This document shows, piece after piece, positions 11,417 to 20,400 of a DNA stretch of 64,000 nt. The stretch comes from Arcuatula senhousia (taxonomy: Eukaryota > Mollusca > Bivalvia > Mytilida > Mytilidae), in assembly GCA_963971305.1 (NCBI GenBank), contig OZ020314.1, forward strand, positions 1,984,001 to 2,048,000. The letters are read 5' to 3'. A program made the translations under genes and the position numbers. Each line of letters starts with the position of its first letter. The first letter of the stretch is position 1. The notes below the pieces were generated by a model. The model did not search any database and was not told the DNA's origin. It worked only from the letters and a program-made list of their open reading frames with translations.

Positions 11417-14400
11417 GTACTATAACAAATGTCTGTAAGTCACAGTCTTTAATTTTAGTTACATTGTAAAATAATTACAAGTCAAGCAAGAAAGACAGTA
11501 ACCATGTACAACAAAAAAGCACAACATACATACAGTCAGAGATGCCACTTAGACAAGTGACCAAAATTTAACTTCTTAAAGTTATTAAAAATTTACTTGT
11601 TATAGTGGAGTATTTTTTTCTGAACACAAATTTGCTTACATGTATATGTACACGGGTAAACTTGAAAATCTTGGAGCTCATTTTAATTGTTACACAGTAT
11701 TGTTACAATCAAACAGACAATTGGTGTGCAAGGCCTTTGAAAGTTGCACCATTATGAGAGATCAACATATCTTTGGAAAATGAACATGTACAAGTTTTTT
11801 TTGGTGAAATACATGAAAATATGTTTTAAATGAAACATTTTTAAAATCAAAATAGATATATTGTTAAATGAAAGGAAAAAATCAGTTTAAAAATACATTT
11901 ATCACAATGAAAAGTTTTAGATTTTGATACCTATAATTTATTATTTTGACAATTTTTTTTTGAAAATCATTTTCTTTATTTTGTAATTTTTTTTTTCGAA
12001 TTGATACATTCAAAATTTTAAAATCATAAAAATCTTAGAAATTATAAGTCTGGAACATTTCTGAGAAGTCAAAATAAAAAAATATTCAAAGAAAATTAAA
12101 TTCATTTTATTCATTGATGTTTAAACTGAAGTATATTTTTTAAGTACCCATACATGTAACAGTGAGGCTTTGAGAAGATTGATGTATGAATTGCTTTGTA
12201 ATAGAAAAATCTGCCATACATATTTTCTTTCATAATATTCCTTTCACATGTAGCTGTATACATGTACATGTAGTATTTGAAACCTTTACCAAAATGAACA
12301 ACATATTCATGTTTCATCTAATAAATTTATAAAACTTTTTTTTCTTTTTTTTTGTAATAAATAAATTCAAAAGATTTGATTTTAACTTGCTTTACTTTAT
12401 GAACTAACATTTTCTTTTCATTTCTTTTTATTCATTGTTTTCTTTTAAAAAAACTGTTTATTATCTTTCACTACACGTACTTTTAATTTATCCTCATGAA
12501 CGAAAGAACTATATAAGTAAAATTTGTGATATTATTTAATTTTAAAGTATTTCAATCATTTTCATAATTTTATTTTAGTTATGAAATATAAACATGTTAA
12601 TGCAATGGATAAATTTCAAATTAAGATCCTACTTTATTTCTTAAATGCTTTACCTTTTCTGTCTTGCAAATGATAACATAGACCAAAGAAAATTTAGTAA
12701 TACATGAAACAATTTTGTTTCATTATAAAAGTTTCAAATACAAATTATATACAGAAGAGAAAAAAAATGTAACAAAACAAAGTAAAAACATCAGGATCTT
12801 ATAAAAATATTTTTCATGCATTTTTCTTATTTGGTGCAAACATAAAAATCAAGGTTTTATTTTACACTACAGTACAAGTAACATGTTATAGAGTTCTATA
12901 TCTATTATAAACTTGATTTTGTTGATTTTAAAAAAAAAAGATTATTAAATATTTCAAACTTTAAAATTTTAAAATTCAAATATCTAATACTCAGTAAATG
13001 CATAGATCTGTATATTAATATACAGATCTATGGTAACTGTTATCACTCTATACAAAAGCTACAGGTAAAAATACACCTAGTTTTCAATGTGGACCTAAAG
13101 ATCAATTTTCTGCCAATTAACAGGTAAAATTAATAACCCAACCAGCGGACCATGATTTTATGGCCGCTATAAAACATCAGCAGTGACCATCAGCCCATGA
13201 TTTATTACCCCAAATAAAACTTCATTGGAGATGCTCAGCGTGGGTAGTTGTATGCTGAAAGTTGTACTGTAAATGTGATTTGGGTAGCAATACACCATCA
13301 ACTAGAAAGTATGTCACTGTGATCTATATTTTACGCATAAATGACTATGGTTAAGTTTTTTTGTTAAGGTCCATAATCGGATACTAGATGTTAAAGGTCA
13401 ATGACATTTCACCACTAGATTCAATTTTTCGTAGCACTACACCATCCATTAGAAAATAGGTCACTGTGACCTATATTTACACCAGTTACTCCAATACTAG
13501 ATGTTGGAGGTCAATGATATTTTATCACTACATGTGTTTTGGGTAACACTACACCATCCACTAGAAAGTGGGTAATGTGACTTATATTTTCTGAACGACT
13601 ATGATTTAGTTTTTGGTTAAGGTCCATAACTCGGAGATGTTGGAGAAATCCCAGGTAATAAATGTTGGGGGTCAATGATACTTTTAAGAACAGGAGGGCC
13701 ATATTTGGCTCATAGACACATTTTCTAGTTTGCAAATAACCAAATAAGGTGTTGGCACAATCTTCATGCAACTTATGTCATGAAATTATCTGATTGAGGT
13801 CCATGTTGTAACGTTATGTGCATGCTGATTTCCTTTGCTCATCTATATCAGAAGTAGACCCCCTCCCCAATAAAAAGTCCAAAATGGTATGGAGTTTTCT
13901 TATTTTGTACAGCTTTATTGGTCAACAAATATTATGTCGCCCTTACTTTGGTGGGGAGACATATTGTTTACGTCCTGTCCATCCATTTGTCTGTCTGTCC
14001 GTTACAAAGTTTGTCAGCACAACTCCTCGGAAAACTACTGAACCGATTTCAACAAAACTTAGTGTGTAGGAAGGACATTATATGGAGTTGTGCATATTAC
14101 CAGGAATTTTTGATCCACAAATTTGTGTGGAGTTTATTGACCTTTTGAACTTTTGGGGAAAATGGGGGTGGGGTTAACTTTAATTAATTAACCCTTTCCT
14201 TTATATAGACGCCTTTGGACGCCTCTCTGTCATTTTTGTGACCCCTCCCCCTTTTGGGGGGCCCCTAGAGACTCTGAACCCCTTGTATGAGCATGTTTGA
14301 GGCTACTTTAGCAAATAGAGTTGCTAACTAAAAACTTGTCACTTTTTTCGCGTGGTTGGCATGGTTGGGGAATAAAAGATGTTCCAGGGGGGTTTTCCAA

Positions 14401-17400
14401 AAAGGGGAATTTTCCGCTTTTTAGTCAGGGGTTGAAGGGGCAGCAAAACTCCCAGGACCGCGGTAATTGCTCCCAAAATTACTTCAAATGTCATATTTTT
14501 GAAAATTCAAAGTCAGAAAACCACTTGACATATTGATAATTTTTTAAAAAAATTTTAAAGGGCAAAAATTGGTTGTCAGATGGTAAAAAAATGCCATTTT
14601 TGGACCTTTTATGGCCAACATTGGTTACCATAGCAACCATGAAAATGGCAGTTTAGACCTGTATCAATAGAATTTGGCCCAGTGAATGGTCCAACCAAGT
14701 TATGAAACATTTGGATGAATAATAAAACTTTTACAGCATTTTCAATTTTTTCCCTTATTGCATAGTACATTTTTGGCTAATTTTGACCATTTTGTTAATT
14801 CGTCTAACTACATCTTTTCACATTTTCAGAACCGATAAAAGTAACAATATCATCTGGGGAGACCACAGTCTTACAGGGAAGTTCACTGATCCTGACCTGT
14901 ACTTTTAATGGAGAGTCTAAACCTTCAGCTGTTCTATGGACCAGATATCAAGAATCTGGGGAGGACATTCAGCTGACTCCAGACAAATATAGTGGTGGTA
15001 CTGTAGATACTCCATCTCTGACTGTCCATCATGTTAAATCTGAAGACTCTGGAGTGTATGTCTGTAAATTAACATTTGAAGGTGACCAAGTCTCCAGCAA
15101 CCCACTGACAATCAATGTTGGTAGGTCTAAAACTTTGTATTAAGGTCATTGAAACTTGCAGTATTGTCCATCCATCCCAAATAATTGTAGCAAGACGGGG
15201 TTTTATGTATTTTGGGCATATTCATTTTAGTATTTAGATTTCCACTTGTTTATGCAGGCTGTGTTGTGTATACCTATTCCTCATGTCATCATTTTCTATA
15301 AGCATTAAGATTGATTTTGTTCATACCAATCAGCCATCATTTGGTGTCCAGCATCTGACGACCCTCGGTTCATAAACTTTTTCAAATGTAAAATCATCTG
15401 ACACCAAAGAAGTAACAAAAATGGTACAGTTGAATATTAGCATATGTGGTACAAAACTGTCGTTTAGATTTTTTGATTTGTCAAAATATAGCTAATAATT
15501 TAACATCCGTCAAATTGCAGATATTCAAAACGTTATATGTATAAATTCCCCTTTTTTATTTAAAGTGGTAGTATGAGTTTTATTTTGTCGAAGTCATATT
15601 TGATTATAAAGTTCTTATCGGTCTTTACACTTTTATTTTAGATACAACAAGCGCCGTTTTATCTGAAGAAACAAACTATTTAAGGATATATCTTTTGTGT
15701 TTGAACATTGGCACAGATTCTGTCCGCCATTATTTTGATAGCCATGTGCCACCAGGTTCATTACATGGCCATCTTAGCACACATGAACACAACTTAAGAT
15801 ATACACAACCAATGAAATGTAACAAGGACCAGCTTAACTTACTCTTCCCAGGTAAATACATTAAATCAAATGTTAGTGGAATTTTAGATCAATTGAAGCC
15901 TCCTTATATCTAACTTTTTATATTCCCCGAAAACAAAATTTGGGGGTGGTATATAGGAATTACTCTGTCTTTTTGTCCGTCCACCCATTCGTCCGTCCCT
16001 AGATTAATTTCCTTCACAGATTTCTCAGCAACTACATGACCCAGAGGTCTGATATTTTGCATATAGTTTTATCCTATAGTACCGTGTGGTGTATACCAAT
16101 TTTATGCTCCTAGGTCTAGCACTCTATGTTTACCACATACTTAGGTTTTTACACATATAGAATGGAAACGATTACAGATATAGAAAACCTTTTTCATGCT
16201 TAAAAATACATGTTAAGAGGCTTTACAAAAGTGTCCAATAGGTCGAAGGGATTCCCCCTTTTAGTTTTGGGCTCATAAAATGTAAAACTGTTAATTTCCA
16301 GATAACGAAAACAAAATTGCTGGCTAAAATGTTCAACTTCAGAAGCTTCACAAACCTCTCCATAAATTTTACTCAAGTCAAATCTACCTACATGACAAAA
16401 TTGTCAACTAGCAAATCTTTTAAAGTTTCTGCTCTGCCAAATGAAGATTTACAATTTGTACACACAAAGAAAATAGAAATATCTGATATCATTATGTTTT
16501 GTAGCTATACCAATGTTGCCTGCGTCATCAACATTTGATTTCTCGCTCCTCTATAAGTTTAAGTTGACCAGAAATACATTAAATGTCCCCCAACCAGCTC
16601 GAGGTTGGGGATTCCCTCCACTGGCCAGTGATATATCAGATGAAGATGATGTGGAGCGTATCAGAAAGTATAGGAATCTCCTAGCTCATATTGAGCATTG
16701 CAAAATAGAGCAGGGTGTCTTTAGTATCATGTGGACTGAGCTCAGCCAGGTAAGTAACTAGTACAAATCAAAGTGCTAAAGTGTTTAAAGGCAAGTGAAA
16801 TATATATAAGTGCTATAGTAGATTTATTCTCTGTTAAAGTTTATTGATCAAATATTTGCAAAATAATTGGTGAGCGAAGAAGGGATGGTCAAATGCAGAT
16901 GTTCTCAACGTTAATAAACACAATACAAAAATGGAATCGATTGAAACATCCCTTCGATTAAAATGGACTCGTCCAATTGATGTGTATTGTGTATTAAATT
17001 TTGTGAATGAACCCAACAGAATCCTTGCATTGACCAATCAAATAAGAGAAATATTTATACTAACCAATGGAGTAATAGATGAATACATAATGTATATTCT
17101 ATCTCCTCTAACTAAATACTTCGTCAAGTAAAATGCAAAGGAAAAAACAAAACTTGTGCCGGTCATTTAAAATGCCAATAAAAATAAAGATTTATAAAAG
17201 TGTGTTTCATGTTAACAAATATTGAAAAGTAATATAGAAAATAAAGCTTTTTGCCTGACTGGATGCAGGAAAATCACTCCGTCTAGACTGAAAAAAAAAA
17301 CGCAAAAATCTTCACTACTCTATAGACTACATAAGGCTTTGCTAGGCTTGCCCCAAAATTGAAGCATTCAAGGTGTCATCGCATAGTCCACGCACCACCT

Positions 17401-20400
17401 TAGGGGGAAACTAGGTTTAGCAGTGCAAAGACCCACGGGACAATGCGGGTGTGGCGTGGCATTCTAATATCAGACAAAACAACAAGTTTTAACAATTTAT
17501 ATAAGCAAAATTTAATATTAAAAACAATAACAAAAATGATTCAAAGTTGAAGATTTCACAAAGTCCAAAGTTTAGAATTTCACAATTAAATTTGATTCAA
17601 AGTCCAAATGAAATATTTAAAAGTCCAAAGAATAAAAGTTAGCACAGTTTCGAAAGTCCAATAAATTTGAGTTGAATGCTGCTGCGTAGGCGGTTTGGTC
17701 CAGTCTTGTTCATGTCCTGAAGTGGCGACTTTTTCAGTTTGATGCTCACTCTTTGTCAGCAGCCAGAATGTTTGACTGTCACCGATGCCCCGTATAGCAC
17801 GTGTGGAATCCTCACGGTGTCATGTGTACGAACTTACTGCTGTTTCTTTGATTGGGTCATGAATTTATATGATGGACTGAAAAGAGCTCATTTTGAATTA
17901 TTTACCCTAATTTACAAAGTTTCATAAAAGTTTGAAATTAATACTCAGCTCAATGTCAAATTACAAGAAAAATCAATTAACAAAAATCTTTTCTTTAAAA
18001 CCCTAATTAGATAGAAGTATCAATTAATAAGTAATTTTACTCAAGCTTATTTTGACACTTAATATAATTAGTTTAACTAAGTAAAAATAAAATCTAAATT
18101 TGATTTTTAAAAAATCAGAAAAATAAAGAATAAATTACATAATAATATTTTAACAAAAAACTGTCCCTATTACAAAGGTATACAAACCCTATGTGTTAAG
18201 CCTAAAACATTTATCTCATAGTCAGACAGAATAAAAGAGGTGTAAAAAAAATAGACGTGATAATCCTTAACAGTGCTGTGAATTTTGAAATTTTGATGTA
18301 TTATAACTTATCACCATAGGGATTTTCCTAATGCATTTTGGTTATTTGTCCCTAACCATTTTACAAAAGGGGCAAAATGGACAGAGCTGTTGTAGAAAAA
18401 GTGTACAAATCATGTCAAAGGGCAATAAAATGTCATAAATTTGGGTAAAAAAAACCTAAGACATCACTGGATTAGTGATGATAACAACCAAGGTAGGTCT
18501 ATCTATCTAGGTCATAAGGGCAACTAATCTTAAAGCGCTTGATGGAGTTTGATGAAACTTGATGTGATCTTTTTTGTAAGAGTTTAGTGGAATATGAGTT
18601 ACTTGAAAATTATAATAGCTCTGCATCAGATATTTAAGAAATGATGAATTAAATTAGGGTCATTGCATCCGTCATTTGATATCTGACTTTGACCTCATTT
18701 TACACTCGATGACTGACAAAATTGATTTGTGTTCAGTCTTTTATGGTTAGTCTGTTTCTCAATGACTATGATAGAAGCAAAGAGGCACCAAGGTGTCAAA
18801 AGTCAACAAGAACAGCACCAGAAAATTAACTGAACAGAAATCAACAAGTGAACTCAGGTCATAACTAGAGTGAACTCAGGTGCGCCATAGGAGTAAGCAG
18901 TTCCTGTCTGCTATTGCATACCGTCGCTCTGCATATTCTCAATTCAGTGTGTCAAATCCAGTAAAGGAAGACCGAACAAAAACCCATGACAAACCAAGAT
19001 CTGCACTTATCTGCGAGAAAGAAATCTATCAAGAATCACTTTGGTTGGTCCATAGGAAAATGTCACTTAGACAATTACCAAATGACCTTGACATTTCTTT
19101 ACCGTTGAATCTCAAAAGCATATCTTTTAAAATCATCAAATAATTCATGCATTTAGATTTGCAATATCTTCAACAGGCAATACAGAGATTGAGCAAAGGA
19201 TCCTTAACTACTGAAGTAAACGGTTTAGAACACAAAAGACTGGACCAAGATATCAGAAGTCAAATGGTGGAAGATATCCTACAATTTAGGAAAGATGTAA
19301 AAGATTTACAACAAGAGGTTGAAGACATAATAAAAATTCAGAAAGACCAACAAGCAAGAATAGAAAGTCTGGAGGCTCGGCCAGTTCCACAACACATACC
19401 AAAACATATCAGAGGTAAGAATTATTGGTCCATAGGAGTGATGACGATTTGTTGTAATGGGAAATTTACATGTTCTTATTTTTGCGAGTCAAATGTTTCA
19501 TCTTCCTGGAAAACAGTTTTTTTTCTGGTATGATTATTGAATTTTAAATCAACGTCACTTTGCAAAGACCATAAAAGCCCTGTAGTTTAACATTATTGTA
19601 TAAACTAGTTGCTTTACTTGAGTTGATGTTTCTGACTGCAAGAAGCCAAGGTGTACCAAAGGTGCAATCAAATATTGTTGTTAACTCTAATCCTGAAAAA
19701 CAAACTTGGTACACATAAAATCATCAGAAAAAAACAAGCAACTACAAAACTATAATCATCAACACAAACCAAAGACACGATTTGGTTATAATATTTTGTG
19801 TACCCCGCTTCAAAGAAGAGGTTGATATACTGTTTTACCTGTGTCTGTCTCTAGTTCTGTGATTCCATAGTTCTGCCTGCTTTCTTTCCCCCTTTTTGTT
19901 TACTCATTACTCATATAATTTTTGTCACAAGCTTGATATTGACATAATACATAGTGGGATATATTTCTAGATCAATCAGATATCTACTTCAAGTTAAATG
20001 AAAACCTATTTTTTTTTCTGCCAAAGTTTAATTCCGTCCCACTATTTGTATGATTATAACTTGGTAACTATTATTTCTACTTTGCTTATATTTAGTTACA
20101 AGCTTGGTATGTACACCATGTATAGTGAGATATGATTTAGGATCCATTACACATCTACTGCTTGTTTACCAAAAATGAAAAAAAATTCTGTCACACTTTT
20201 CATTCACTTAGTGTATTATTCAGCAACTAATACGCCTAGGTTGCTGATAGTTGGACAACTGAAAATCCATGCAAATTCATAATATAGTGGAATTAAAAAA
20301 AGAATGATTCTTTCTGATGGTGCCGGCAGCCGCGACATACCTTAGTGTAACTCTTGTTTAGATCTTGTTTAGATCTATCAGACATCTACTTCCTGTCAAC

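Larger units (their letters stand above)
11417..14829 (+). other. Copy A intron 1
   Basis: A 3.4-kb intron ending in a pyrimidine tract and CAG at 14827-14829. It is AT-rich to about 13000, then carries a 32-bp palindrome, a degenerate tandem repeat and an inserted CCGTCC-type repeat (separate entries). No further exon is apparent. Confidence 0.6.

Noticed and set aside
14830..15120. Extracellular receptor interpretation from the Ig domain and mucin-like repeats
   Set aside because: No signal peptide or membrane span is visible and an in-frame stop precedes the ATG; an intracellular protein fits better, though an unseen upstream exon could change this.
17680..17930. Conserved open frame in intron 4 of both copies as an extra exon
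   Set aside because: No domain, no phase-compatible splice sites needed to complete the protein, and the HEPN domain joins perfectly without it.
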